Part shown: piece after piece, positions 1 through 9,927 of the stretch
Layout of the letters: each line of letters begins with the position of its first letter
Position numbering within the stretch: position 1 is the stretch's first letter
Assembly: GCF_900188145.1 (NCBI RefSeq)
Contig: NZ_FZOJ01000006.1
Location: 62,001-126,000 of the forward strand
Length of the DNA: 64,000 nucleotides
Source: Anaerovirgula multivorans
GTDB taxonomy: Bacteria; Bacillota; Clostridia; Peptostreptococcales; Natronincolaceae
Direction of reading: 5' to 3'
Position numbers and translations under genes: made by a program
The notes under the pieces: model-generated
Told to the model about the DNA's origin: nothing
Databases searched by the model: none
Seen by the model: only the letters and a program-made list of their open reading frames with translations

Positions 1-621
1 TCCAGATAGCGGAATGTGAACCAACCCATCCTTTATCTCAATGTTCTGCGAACCATTACTGCCATCACTGAGGTATATTCCTGCGTCACTTAAATCCCCA
101 GCAGTCACCTCACTTAGGAGCTTTGTAAGTGTTGGGTATGTTTTATTAAATGTAGCGTATACCTTAGATGCGTGGGAGAGTACTGATGCATCATTACCCT
201 CATAAATTAGTGAATAGAAGTATTGCAACGTTTTAGGGTCACGTAAAAACATTAGATATTGCCTACCCTGTGAATCAGTAAACACTACACTGTTATCTCC
301 AACCCAATCCAGTCCATGTATTTTATCTACAATACTTCTAACATGTGTTCTGGACTCTTGCCAACTCATATGGTCTATTGACTGTACAATACCGTTAGCA
401 GAGTCTCTAGGCGTGACCACGTTACTGCTCCTACCTGTCCATGCGTTACCCTGCGTAGAACTTGTGCTACTTGAACCGTTATTGCTTCCGTAAGAAGATG
501 GTTGCCTCACTATCTTGTGTGTGCCTGCAACCTGACCTCGTGTCACTGTACTACCATCAGCCTTCTTATACTCTATAATTCCTGCGTCCATTACTTCCTT
601 GATAGTAGGATAACGAGCCAT
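1..621 (-). CDS. virion-region protein, 3' end outside window
   Basis: An open frame starts with ATG at 621 and stays open to base 1 (207 codons visible), so the C-terminus lies outside the window. The start directly abuts the TAA of the upstream gene, which suggests translational coupling in the late operon. The visible part has a Ser/Asn/Gly/Thr-rich linker at about residues 48-75 and then a mixed alpha/beta segment. I recognise no family. Its place at the distal end of the tail/adsorption genes suggests a tail-fibre or baseplate accessory protein (inference). Confidence 0.8.
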   Translation of the reverse strand, partial: MARYPTIKEVMDAGIIEYKKADGSTVTRGQVAGTHKIVRQPSSYGSNNGSSSTSSTQGNAWTGRSSNVVTPRDSANGIVQSIDHMSWQESRTHVRSIVDKIHGLDWVGDNSVVFTDSQGRQYLMFLRDPKTLQYFYSLIYEGNDASVLSHASKVYATFNKTYPTLTKLLSEVTAGDLSDAGIYLSDGSNGSQNIEIKDGLVHIPLSG

Positions 622-3600
622 TTAACTACCACCACCTAACTGTAAATATTCAAATACGACATTAGACGTACCACTAGGTACATCTAGATTCTTAACTTTT
701 TTACCTGACATAGAAAATTCGCTCTCTTTGGTACTGAACAACAACTGTCTTGCCCCCCCGCCAAAGTAAGCATAGACATTTAACTGATCGCCATACTGAA
801 ATCTAGCACCATACTCAAAAGATAGCCTATCCACGTATCCACTGGGTGGAGTGCTGGGCAAATCTACTTTCATCGTGTGACGTATGAAGTCTTTATCGAA
901 TAACTGTGACTTGCTGACACCATCAACTATTACAACTCCGTCACCTGATCCGCCAGTGCCAAAAAACTGAAATATATCTACCCACTCCCAAGCATATTGT
1001 TCAGCATAGGAGAAGTCTAGCGTTACACTTGAGTCAAAGGTAAAGTGCTCTATGTTATTCAAAGCGTTACTCTCCATCTGATCATTGAAGTACTCCAATA
1101 ATACAACTTCGGTAGCTAGTACCTCGTCTATCTCAGTAAGGGTGTCACTATCTATATAAGGTATAGTATTAAATGGAAGGTAAAACCTGAAGTCGTCACC
1201 TGGCATTAGTCTTACTGTAAACTCACCAAGAATATCACCTGATGATACCCAAGTGGTTTTTGAGGTTAGCTTCCCAGTATTTAACAGTAAATCTAAACCA
1301 CGTTCCCCGCCCACCAATTTCTGGCTGTAAGACTGCCTTAGACCTAGGTTGTCTGACGCGTAATTAAAAATGTTGCTTACTTTATCCATCTCTGTTGGTA
1401 GGTAGTTACCATGATCTCCATCCACATACAGACTACTATAAAACTGAACAGGTGACTGTATACTGCCACTGGTATCAACTGAGCCTGCCACGAACTCAAC
1501 TAAGGTAGTGTCATCGTGTAAGTGTACTGGTACTAGACTCCTATCGCCCTCGCCTCCATAGAATCTTTCCACAAAATCGCCATTCGAGTAAACATCAACA
1601 AACTCGTCCTCGTTCAACTGATTACTAGTGTCAAAGTATAAGTAAGCATTACTGGGCGCGGCTAGGATGAACATGCCGTAACCATAATCAGCTACAGGGT
1701 AACTAGCGGAAGGTATATCTAAAACCAAAGACCCATCGAAACTCCATAAACCACTAAGCTCTACACCGCTTGGCACGATATTTTTTAACTCTGTGCTATA
1801 ATCATAAGGTATGCGAGAAGGACATATTATCTCCACCTCCCCCGCCACGGACAACCTGTTCATACCTAGCGACTCTATGTTATACGTTATAGTAGCATTA
1901 TCCTCTGGTGTAGCGTAAGATTTGCTTAGCACCCGCCACCCATCACCATACTCAGGTGTAATAATTACATGTATATCACCATATGTGTCAGCCTCCCATC
2001 GTCTGGGTGTAGTGCTTAACATGAAATCCTCATTAAACAGTAAGCCACCAATACACTCCCTATCGGGTTCGTTCACACCTAACTCATAACCAAAGGAGAA
2101 AATACCGTCACACTCACTCTGCAGCTCTACCTCTAATTCTCTAGAATTATCATTGTTGCCATCAGTAAAACCCCTGTAGAAAGTGCTTAGTGAGCTATCT
2201 TTTGCGTATACCTTCCACTTACCTTCTATCATTTCACCATGCTTGTCATAGTCTTGTGGCATAGGATCATCAGCATAGCCAACTGTCTCCACCACTTCTA
2301 TATCTTTAATAAATACTGCATCTAAGCCCACGCCCATAGAAGCTAGTTTACTTACCATCATATCAAACTTATAGGTTTGTCCTTCACTCATGTTAAATTT
2401 AGCTTCCTGCCACCCATTTGTGTCGAACCACGGGCCGCCCACCTGATTCTCATTAATGTACAAGGATAGGTAACTTTGATTACCACCTTCTATCAAGTAC
2501 TTAAATGAAATGTATCCCTTCTTTTTCAGCCTCCAATTAAATGTAAGCTTGGAAGATAGTGTTTCAGGTAACCTATTTAAAGGAAGTTTAAGTATATTCT
2601 CGTTTCCAGCCCCGCCGTCCACGGAATTAACTAAATCCCATTCGATATTCTCCTTAGATGACACAGATCTCAGCATATCCATAAGGTCTGTAGTAGTACT
2701 TTGTCCCTTGGTTGAGAATAAGGGTACTTCTGCATCTACACCATTAAAGTAGTTAACATAGTCAGCACTAAAATGATGATTATAAGGTAACGGACACTTT
2801 GGTATGAAGTCTTTTTCTACCTCTATGCCTAGCCCTGTAAACTGTATACTTTTAAATCTAACTGTACTACTACCTTTCGCCCCCTCAACTACCCACTGGA
2901 AAGTATGTGTACCTGCAGGTACGTTTACAGTACTATCACTAAAGTACAGGTCTGCTGTCTTATCTTCCCATAGACCTGATTCCTCGCCGCCCTCACGATA
3001 AACACTATCAATTACCTCCAATAACTCTACATCCGTATACACTGATAGGGGATAGTGCTGGCCTAGCTCGTCTATAAATGCTTCTGTCCACTTACCATCA
3101 TGAGACTTCGTTATCTGGTTGATATTCTGCCACTTAGATGGCGTTGTATGAAAAGCTGACACAAACACAACTTTCCACTGATTGGGACCTGTCTGGTAAT
3201 AATAGTACCTGTCTACTAGAGCCCCCACGGTGCCCGTGTCATGTATCCCATGCTTAACGTCTACAAAAGGTTTTAGATCACCAGACTTATTCCGCACATA
3301 CCACTGTCCTTCTGTACCAACACGATCTGCGTGTCTCCAGATAACCTCACCGTCCAGAAGTAGCTTGACAATACCACCGTTTAAATCAGCCGCCATGTTG
3401 AATACAACCAAGCCAGCATCATTGTACGTTACTTGCTTAGAAAGAGATAGTGTTTGGCCCTCCCTGCTCTTACCTGTCAGAGAGTTATACTCACTAAACC
3501 AGTTACCATTATACGTAAAGCTATTGTCTATGGAGTTACTAAAATCAGCGAAATATATGACATAAGGCTTTTCACCTGTATCTAGTATCTTCAATATACA

Positions 3601-3999
3601 ATCCTTAATAAAACTTAATGCCTGTGAGTATTGACTATCTAAAGGTTCGGTGTTCTGCCGCACCCACCACATAAGTCTGCGGTACATATTCCACAAAGCT
3701 TCTCTGCACCTTACGTCTTTATACCAATCTCTATTATGCGTAAAGTGCTCTATCATTTGATCTACTATGTTCCTTAAAGCCTTTTTGTCAACCTTGCTCC
3801 AACGTCCTATTTCTCCATTACCCTCGTCTCCCAACAAAGGATTCTGGTAGCCTGGCAACCTAGTTTTCCTGGGTTGGTTGGGGCTACCTTCCTTAGAAGG
3901 GTGATTAGGGTGCTGTGGGTTTACTACATTTAAAAGCATATTTTTAAACTTAGGGTCACAGCCCCCACTACTATACAAGCCTAATTTGCTCATGTACAT
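622..3999 (-). CDS. large virion protein, probable tail fibre/adsorption protein
   Basis: This is a 1125-residue protein after an N-terminal basic, Pro/Asn-rich stretch and a helical segment (about residues 60-140). The rest alternates Tyr/Trp/Gly/Asp-rich beta-type segments resembling jelly-roll or carbohydrate-binding modules, but I cannot name one with confidence. It has its own promoter-like element at 4101-4130. Two ATGs (3999 and 3993) are possible: GAGGA serves the first and GAGGG the second. Position and composition suggest a receptor-binding or peripheral baseplate protein. The role is inferred from context only. Confidence 0.8.
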   Translation of the reverse strand: MYMSKLGLYSSGGCDPKFKNMLLNVVNPQHPNHPSKEGSPNQPRKTRLPGYQNPLLGDEGNGEIGRWSKVDKKALRNIVDQMIEHFTHNRDWYKDVRCREALWNMYRRLMWWVRQNTEPLDSQYSQALSFIKDCILKILDTGEKPYVIYFADFSNSIDNSFTYNGNWFSEYNSLTGKSREGQTLSLSKQVTYNDAGLVVFNMAADLNGGIVKLLLDGEVIWRHADRVGTEGQWYVRNKSGDLKPFVDVKHGIHDTGTVGALVDRYYYYQTGPNQWKVVFVSAFHTTPSKWQNINQITKSHDGKWTEAFIDELGQHYPLSVYTDVELLEVIDSVYREGGEESGLWEDKTADLYFSDSTVNVPAGTHTFQWVVEGAKGSSTVRFKSIQFTGLGIEVEKDFIPKCPLPYNHHFSADYVNYFNGVDAEVPLFSTKGQSTTTDLMDMLRSVSSKENIEWDLVNSVDGGAGNENILKLPLNRLPETLSSKLTFNWRLKKKGYISFKYLIEGGNQSYLSLYINENQVGGPWFDTNGWQEAKFNMSEGQTYKFDMMVSKLASMGVGLDAVFIKDIEVVETVGYADDPMPQDYDKHGEMIEGKWKVYAKDSSLSTFYRGFTDGNNDNSRELEVELQSECDGIFSFGYELGVNEPDRECIGGLLFNEDFMLSTTPRRWEADTYGDIHVIITPEYGDGWRVLSKSYATPEDNATITYNIESLGMNRLSVAGEVEIICPSRIPYDYSTELKNIVPSGVELSGLWSFDGSLVLDIPSASYPVADYGYGMFILAAPSNAYLYFDTSNQLNEDEFVDVYSNGDFVERFYGGEGDRSLVPVHLHDDTTLVEFVAGSVDTSGSIQSPVQFYSSLYVDGDHGNYLPTEMDKVSNIFNYASDNLGLRQSYSQKLVGGERGLDLLLNTGKLTSKTTWVSSGDILGEFTVRLMPGDDFRFYLPFNTIPYIDSDTLTEIDEVLATEVVLLEYFNDQMESNALNNIEHFTFDSSVTLDFSYAEQYAWEWVDIFQFFGTGGSGDGVVIVDGVSKSQLFDKDFIRHTMKVDLPSTPPSGYVDRLSFEYGARFQYGDQLNVYAYFGGGARQLLFSTKESEFSMSGKKVKNLDVPSGTSNVVFEYLQLGGGS

Positions 4000-4100
4000 C
4001 CCTCGACTTCCTCAGAACTTCTTGTGATTACTTGTAACCCTTTACCAGGTATCAATAATTCCCCCCTAGTTTTTGTTATTTTATAAATTTGACTTCATAG

Positions 4101-4130
4101 TTATATACCAGAGAAGATGCTAAAAGTTAA
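4101..4130 (-). promoter_or_regulatory. phage promoter-like element (TTAACT-N15-GGTATATAA)
   Basis: On the minus strand TTAACT (4130-4125) is followed by exactly 15 bases and then GGTATATAA (4109-4101). It overlaps the last codons of the upstream gene and lies about 100 bases before the 3999 start. It matches the family seen 13 times in this window. Confidence 0.75.
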
Positions 4131-6129
4131 ACTCATATACCAATCTATTATTTACTTTTATTTTTACCTTACTGTCTAAAGATTCTATAGACACTGTGTA
4201 GAACTGCCCCGCCACCAATGACATTTTTGTCAAGGGTGACAAAATTTTCTTCTTCACACCACCCACAACCCTGTACAGTGACACAGGATTTAGGCTACCT
4301 TGTTTTAACTCTAGTAAATAATAGTTTGAAGAATCCTTGTAATTAAATACAATGCCAGAAATACACTCTATACCCTGCCCTATCTCAACATCCACACTGA
4401 GCTTAAAAGAGTCACCCTCAGTACCTATAACACACATGCCTTCTTTAGATTCCATCTCGTCTCTATCGTTAAACTGCCAGTTTTTACACCAATCTTTATC
4501 TTGTATTGTCTGCTTGTTATAGCTCTCCACCCAAGGATAATAAGGATTAAATGGATCACTTGAATCATAATCTTCGGGTACAAAGAATCCATTCTCCCAT
4601 TCTGAGACATCCATACCTTCTTTTAAAATGTCATCATACTTATGGATCAATCCTTGCCCTTTTGTCACTGGTATATCCTTATCATTTGTGATGACAAAAT
4701 CCTTAAACTTGTCTGATAAGATGTCGTCGACTAAACTACCTAGTTTCTCATTGTATAGCGATACCTGATGCTGTTTGGTCAGTGGTACTACTTTCTCCCT
4801 CTTGTAAATGTCTATATTTTTTCTGTTTAGCTTCTCCCTGCCCACCCATTTTGACTCTAGGTTCCTCTGTGTATTGTTTAAGTGTTTGAAGTTAGGTCTG
4901 ATAGAGTCTATGGCATAGTTTTGCTTAATACTCTTATCTTCCTGCCTTATTAAGGAGTAAGCCCCGTGGTTACTCAAACCTTTGCTACGGGGCTTCAAAT
5001 AAGAGCCTATAGAATGCTTCGTCAGGTCTTTGCTTTGTTGCGTTATAGCATTGTCCATATAGTGTTTTCTCAACCTGTCAGTGTTTCTTCGATGTGTAGC
5101 CATAGGTGTGAATGTTTTAAATATAGGCCTACCCTGCTCTCTACTTGCCTCCCCACCCATATTTTTTCTGAGCTTACGTCGGGGTTTCGAGTACAGTGAG
5201 GCATCGTGTGTACTAGCCTCTCTAAACGAATCCGAAGAAGATAATACAAGATCACTGTACTCAACACCTTGTTCAGCAGTCTTGGTAGCTACTATGCTAC
5301 TCACAGACTCAACCAATATAGTAAAATCCCTGCCAAACTGTTTACTAGTCACAAATTCTCCTTCGTGTTCATTATCAGACACAGCTAAGTCTACTAGACC
5401 AGCTATGTGTTCGAGTGGTCTGTCACTAGACAGTGTGTCACTGACTGTTGCTTGCAAGCTATAGTCTCGGTCAAGCAAATAGCTACTTTCAGTTTTATAC
5501 CCCATTTGTAAATCACTTCGTAAGATGTCAGTGACACTAGCAACCTCGCCACCAAACGTGTTTACACGCCCAGGACTTATATGGCTCTGAACGTCACACC
5601 CCCGTATGTCAATTAAGCTCGTTACAGCTTTACTTAAAACACTGTGCCACTCTGTAGAATCTCGCTGAAACATATCTATAGAATTATTAATAATCTGCTT
5701 ACTTGAAGAATATGCATCTACATAGATGCTCTGAAAATGCAGGTTTCTCTCCAGATCCCCCCGCAAGTTATCCTTTTCGTCAGAGATACCACGCTTGTAT
5801 ATGTCTCTTGTAAACTGCTTGGGGTAAACCTTACTGCAGCCTAACTCTTTTTTAGACACCCCTAACAGATTAGAAAAGGTTGACCTCCTAAAATTATCCA
5901 AAGTCACAAACCCGCCATCACTTGCTTCAAGCATATCTGTAAAGTAGCCAGCCAGAATAGGCTCGTCTAAACGCTTACCAATAAAGTAGTCAAGCATTAA
6001 AAGACTAGGAAACTTAGATATTGGTATATAAGCGAACTCGAAACCATCTTTTAATGTAGGGGCTGAAATCTTAAAAACATAGCTTTGATTGGAAACATAG
6101 TAGTCTATTAGTTTAAAGTTATAACTCAA
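4120..6129 (-). CDS. virion protein with C-terminal ConA-like sugar-binding-type domain
   Basis: 669 residues. The TTG start is chosen because AGGTGGGTG lies 6 bases upstream and no ATG fits. The middle (about 300-470) is Lys/Arg/Asn-rich. The last 130 residues follow the pattern of a concanavalin-like (LamG/DUF1080-type) beta sandwich: acidic beta strands, a GIVFNY...NYYLLEL core and a final K-I-K-V-N...V-Y-E-F strand. Such modules bind glycans on many tail proteins, so a host-surface role is likely. Domain assignment is by eye. Confidence 0.75.
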   Translation of the reverse strand: MSYNFKLIDYYVSNQSYVFKISAPTLKDGFEFAYIPISKFPSLLMLDYFIGKRLDEPILAGYFTDMLEASDGGFVTLDNFRRSTFSNLLGVSKKELGCSKVYPKQFTRDIYKRGISDEKDNLRGDLERNLHFQSIYVDAYSSSKQIINNSIDMFQRDSTEWHSVLSKAVTSLIDIRGCDVQSHISPGRVNTFGGEVASVTDILRSDLQMGYKTESSYLLDRDYSLQATVSDTLSSDRPLEHIAGLVDLAVSDNEHEGEFVTSKQFGRDFTILVESVSSIVATKTAEQGVEYSDLVLSSSDSFREASTHDASLYSKPRRKLRKNMGGEASREQGRPIFKTFTPMATHRRNTDRLRKHYMDNAITQQSKDLTKHSIGSYLKPRSKGLSNHGAYSLIRQEDKSIKQNYAIDSIRPNFKHLNNTQRNLESKWVGREKLNRKNIDIYKREKVVPLTKQHQVSLYNEKLGSLVDDILSDKFKDFVITNDKDIPVTKGQGLIHKYDDILKEGMDVSEWENGFFVPEDYDSSDPFNPYYPWVESYNKQTIQDKDWCKNWQFNDRDEMESKEGMCVIGTEGDSFKLSVDVEIGQGIECISGIVFNYKDSSNYYLLELKQGSLNPVSLYRVVGGVKKKILSPLTKMSLVAGQFYTVSIESLDSKVKIKVNNRLVYEFNF

Positions 6130-6145
6130 TTACATCACCCACCTG

Positions 6146-6173
6146 ACGAAAAAGACTACCTTTAGGTAGTCTT
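6146..6173 (-). terminator. Rho-independent terminator
   Basis: A perfect 10-bp inverted repeat (AAGACTACCT / AGGTAGTCTT, 6152-6173) has a 2-base loop. On the minus strand it is followed by TTTTTCG. It overlaps the stop codon of the 6172 gene and separates it from the next gene downstream. Confidence 0.85.
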
Positions 6174-7263
6174 AGTATCTGACTTCTGCTAGTAGAGCTA
6201 CCGCAGTTCCTTGATTCGGAGAGAGCTTATAGAAATTCTGTTCAGTGTTTATGTCAAAGTATCTGAAAACTTCTTGCTTCCACTTCTTGTCTGGATACTT
6301 GCACACATCCACATCTATAATAAGTTTATCCATATGGAGTATATTGTGTCTTATAACGGATATACAGTCAAATAGGTGCCCTCTGTAACCTTCATATGGG
6401 TGGGCTACGTATATAGGAGATAAGTGGTACTTATCCGTCCACCTAGACGCTTGATAGCCTTGTGCTTCTAGCTCAAGACCCGTATCACCCAAAACTGAAT
6501 CTACAAATGCATTACCTGGCTTAGGTGCCTGCGTTATAAAAGCAGGGTAATGTTTTTGGAACCTTACTCCTGATTTAGTACCTAACATCTGGAAAGTATT
6601 ATTACCTGGTGAGGTATACACCCCGAAATACTCAGAAGGTGTTTTAGATTGAAGCTGTGCCATAGTAGGCTCCACGTTAACACACCCCGCAGTAAGTAGT
6701 ACGTTGCCGTCGATATCATCTACATTACCTTCAAAAGTAACTATTTCACCAGCATACATAAAAGATTTTCTGTAATCATTAAAGTTAACAACAGGGTCAG
6801 CTACGATAACCATAGCTAGTCTTTTATTTGTGATATTCAAAAAGACATGCAAAGCACTTTCTTTTGACCTCTCTGTATTAGCTATGCTCTCATTCGCACA
6901 CTGATACTTGGCAACTGGACCAGCATTACCAAATGTGCTGGTACCTTCATTATAGTTCTCCAAAACCTGCACACTGAACGTGGCATAAGTGCTATCAGAG
7001 GCTAAAGTCTCATTAAAGAATTTAACATAGAATACTTTACCTACTTGCCCGTCCGCCACTCCCCTTTTGAATATAATAGAAGTAATATTACCATCTGTGT
7101 CAGTTTCGCTAGACTGTACAGTCCATACGTTATTTTCAGCAGTCTCGCCAGCATCTGCATTAAAAGGGTATGCTGTGAGGTTATCTACTACTTCTTCTTT
7201 CAAAAAATTTAAAAATCGCTTAGCTTTGACATCGTATTTCTCCACCCACTTAAAATGAGCCAT
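6172..7263 (-). CDS. virion protein, paralogue of the next upstream gene
   Basis: 363 residues, with ATG preceded by GGAGGAATGCAAA. It shares a C-terminal domain with the gene at 7280-9088. Both have a F-Q-x-x-H/Y-P-A-F-x-T segment, then a W-T-x-K/E-x-H-x-S-P-I-Y motif and E-G-Y-R before the C-terminus. The pair therefore arose by duplication. The family is unnamed to me; position suggests a baseplate or tail-tip structural protein. A strong terminator overlaps the stop codon. Confidence 0.8.
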   Translation of the reverse strand: MAHFKWVEKYDVKAKRFLNFLKEEVVDNLTAYPFNADAGETAENNVWTVQSSETDTDGNITSIIFKRGVADGQVGKVFYVKFFNETLASDSTYATFSVQVLENYNEGTSTFGNAGPVAKYQCANESIANTERSKESALHVFLNITNKRLAMVIVADPVVNFNDYRKSFMYAGEIVTFEGNVDDIDGNVLLTAGCVNVEPTMAQLQSKTPSEYFGVYTSPGNNTFQMLGTKSGVRFQKHYPAFITQAPKPGNAFVDSVLGDTGLELEAQGYQASRWTDKYHLSPIYVAHPYEGYRGHLFDCISVIRHNILHMDKLIIDVDVCKYPDKKWKQEVFRYFDINTEQNFYKLSPNQGTAVALLAEVRY

Positions 7264-7279
7264 TTTGCATTCCTCCAGA

Positions 7280-9088
7280 CTAATTATTTTTTACTTCCTT
7301 GAGTATTGCTATTGAGGTGTTAAATGTAGTAGGTGACTTACTAAACATATTAATGTGTGTGTTCAGACTGAAAAATTTATAGACTTCTGTTGTGTTACCT
7401 ATCTGCATTTCTAGTTCCTCGCCGTCGATCATATTGTGGTCATGTATTGCTACAACACCATACAAGTTGCATCTGTAACCTTCATAAAAATTGACTAAAT
7501 ATATTGGACTTGAGTGTATCTCCTCCGTCCAAAGAGAAGCATTAAAACCATGTATATCTAGTACTAGTCTCTGTAGTGGGCTAGGTATAGTTCCCACCGT
7601 TGGGTAATTTGGTAAGTGTGTCAAGAAGGCAGGGTGATACTCTTGGAAGTATAGTCCTGATTTACCTTTAAACATCGATACTGAATCCATCCCATTAGAA
7701 GAATGTCTACCAAATGCAGAGTAACTATTATTCTTTGTCTTATCTATATTATTATAAGTCATACCTGCTTTTGCTGCTGTTAACTCACCTGTCCCCGCCG
7801 TTACCGCAAAGTTTCCTGTAGATGGTGTAGTAGCTAGGTCCTCTGTCATCCCTATATATACTAAGTTTCTATAATAGTTATCTATACCATGACTAGGGTC
7901 CCCTTGTAAAATCATTACCAGTCTACTATTATCCACACTTATATAATAGTCCACCGTAGAGAAGAAAGGGCGTTTCTTATCTGCTATCCACGATTCTGTG
8001 TAGTCAGCACTAGTAAACGCCAACGTGTTTGGACTAGTGAACCCGTCTACAATGTTAAAGACTCTAGGTACAAAATGGTTAGATTCATATACTTGCCGCT
8101 CCCACGCTAAGTATGCTTCATACTGGTCAATCACTACTGGTGTCTTACCTGCCCCTACTGTACTTAAGTCACAAGCCTTATTATACGTATTCACCGCATA
8201 CTGGTTATCCGAGCTAGGTACTATGTCACCTTCTACCGCAAAACCATACCTGATCTTGAAGTAATTAGCATTGTCTTCTGGCTGTTCTAAAAGTACGTTT
8301 ACGATCTCGCCGCCCTCATGCTGTAAAACCCCTATAGCAGGTATAGAGTTGTGGGTAGGAGTAAACCTGTTAAGGGTTACTGTATAAGTGCTTACTATCA
8401 AAAGGTTAATAGACAGGTTTGACCATTTACCATCGCTGTATTCTCTGTATCTGTGCAAAAGAAAGTTAGAACCCTTGCTCCTCAAATATAGGTAGTACGT
8501 CCAGTCGTCAGGCATAGGTGCTAATAGTTTAAACTGATTCCAGTTAACGTCCTCAACTTCATTGCCTGTGTAGTCTATTCTTGCGTGCTTTACCACATAC
8601 GCCTGATACTTTTCCCAAGGGTTGCTGAACGTGCTCTCTGGGAAATTAGGCTGCATATCCACCAAGGTTACTAAAGCATCAGGTATATTATAAACTGTTC
8701 CTCCATGTGTAAAGCTCTTCACGTTTACTTTTCTGCCTGTTCGATACGACTCGTCATACCCTGTATAAGGTGTGTCAGGAGACAGTTCCCATACGTACCC
8801 GTTATCATCTACATGATTTGTCTGCGTACCTAATTTGTTTATCCTAGATAAGCCGCCACCTGTGTGAGTATAGTCTACAGTTGTGTTTTGTGTGTAAAGT
8901 GTATAAGTAATCCAGTCTCTTTGAAGCTCAGTGAATATTTTTTTCCACTTGTTAGTCTCTGTCCCCCCGCCCGCAATAGGTATAGTTGAAGCAGAAACTT
9001 TCTCCACAATATCCTTTACTAGGCTGTTTACTTGTGAGGTTTCTGTAATCCAAGCACATGGTTTATTAGGTGTTAAACATTCGTTCAT
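7280..9088 (-). CDS. virion protein, long paralogue of the downstream gene
   Basis: 602 residues. The ATG overlaps the upstream stop as TAATG, so translation is coupled. The last about 230 residues align with the 363-aa neighbour (6172-7263); the N-terminal about 350 residues, with a Trp/Tyr-rich segment near 140-220, are extra. I know no enzymatic motif here. Its place after the tail hub suggests a baseplate/adsorption component. Confidence 0.8.
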   Translation of the reverse strand: MNECLTPNKPCAWITETSQVNSLVKDIVEKVSASTIPIAGGGTETNKWKKIFTELQRDWITYTLYTQNTTVDYTHTGGGLSRINKLGTQTNHVDDNGYVWELSPDTPYTGYDESYRTGRKVNVKSFTHGGTVYNIPDALVTLVDMQPNFPESTFSNPWEKYQAYVVKHARIDYTGNEVEDVNWNQFKLLAPMPDDWTYYLYLRSKGSNFLLHRYREYSDGKWSNLSINLLIVSTYTVTLNRFTPTHNSIPAIGVLQHEGGEIVNVLLEQPEDNANYFKIRYGFAVEGDIVPSSDNQYAVNTYNKACDLSTVGAGKTPVVIDQYEAYLAWERQVYESNHFVPRVFNIVDGFTSPNTLAFTSADYTESWIADKKRPFFSTVDYYISVDNSRLVMILQGDPSHGIDNYYRNLVYIGMTEDLATTPSTGNFAVTAGTGELTAAKAGMTYNNIDKTKNNSYSAFGRHSSNGMDSVSMFKGKSGLYFQEYHPAFLTHLPNYPTVGTIPSPLQRLVLDIHGFNASLWTEEIHSSPIYLVNFYEGYRCNLYGVVAIHDHNMIDGEELEMQIGNTTEVYKFFSLNTHINMFSKSPTTFNTSIAILKEVKNN

Positions 9089-9510
9089 TAAGCATCACCA
9101 TCCGACCTTAAAAATTTTACATTGTACCATACACTCTTCTCCCCAGTATTTACACTAGTGAAAACAAATTTCAGCACAGCATTAGGCTCCAGTGGGTATA
9201 CAATACCGAAACTATTACCCATTGATACACTCTCAGGCAGTTCTTTAGTATATATTGTTTCACATACTTTAACATCACCTATATAGAAATCCCAATAGTC
9301 ACCCTTACAGTAATCACTACAGGCAAAGGCAACAGATAGGAACTCTGTATCGAAAGGTAAAGAAAAAGTATCTTCATACGTACCCGCACCGTTTACCGCA
9401 ATCATCCTACCTTTAATGTACGGGACAGTAAGTTTTGAAAAATGTGGGTAAGGTAGCTGTCTTACTTTATCAACTACCCCGCCCGATAAATAACTAACAT
9501 TAAATGACAT
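9088..9510 (-). CDS. small beta-rich virion-operon protein
   Basis: 140 residues; ATG 9510 has GGGGAGG at good spacing. The composition is beta-rich with few charges. Its TAA overlaps the next ATG (TAATG). It sits between the hub/M23 genes and the duplicated pair. I do not recognise the family. Confidence 0.75.
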   Translation of the reverse strand: MSFNVSYLSGGVVDKVRQLPYPHFSKLTVPYIKGRMIAVNGAGTYEDTFSLPFDTEFLSVAFACSDYCKGDYWDFYIGDVKVCETIYTKELPESVSMGNSFGIVYPLEPNAVLKFVFTSVNTGEKSVWYNVKFLRSDGDA

Positions 9511-9531
9511 ACGTAAACCTCCCCATTCTTG

Positions 9532-9927
9532 CTACCTTTTTACAACTTTGTTTCCTTCTAAATTGCCATCCTTAGCGTAGTCTAAACCTATATAATAGTC
9601 AGTAATAACATCTGACGAAGGAGAAAGAAATGTTATTACTACATAGTTAAGCCTAAAGTGTCTGTAGTACTCATATTCTTGCTTACGCATGTTTTCGGGG
9701 TAGGTATTTACATCATCATTACCTAAACCTAATGTCACCTGCTCTACATGACCTGATTCATACGTAAGCTCTATACTAGTTACAGTGTCTTTGTCTAGAG
9801 GATGTTCCCTATACAGCTTTACATTAGGCATACCTAAACTAGAATCAGGTGTGATTTGCCTTACTTCCTTTCTTATTAAATCCAGGATTGGGTAGATAAT
9901 ATTCTCATTAGGTACTGCTCTGATCAT
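9532..9927 (-). CDS. virion-operon protein of unknown function
   Basis: 131 residues from ATG 9927. This start is preferred over an ATG 27 bases upstream because the upstream gene's TAA overlaps it as TAATG, the coupling used elsewhere in this operon. The sequence is mixed alpha/beta with a Tyr-rich C-terminal half. It could be a tail-hub accessory protein; no motif is recognised. Confidence 0.75.
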   Translation of the reverse strand: MIRAVPNENIIYPILDLIRKEVRQITPDSSLGMPNVKLYREHPLDKDTVTSIELTYESGHVEQVTLGLGNDDVNTYPENMRKQEYEYYRHFRLNYVVITFLSPSSDVITDYYIGLDYAKDGNLEGNKVVKR

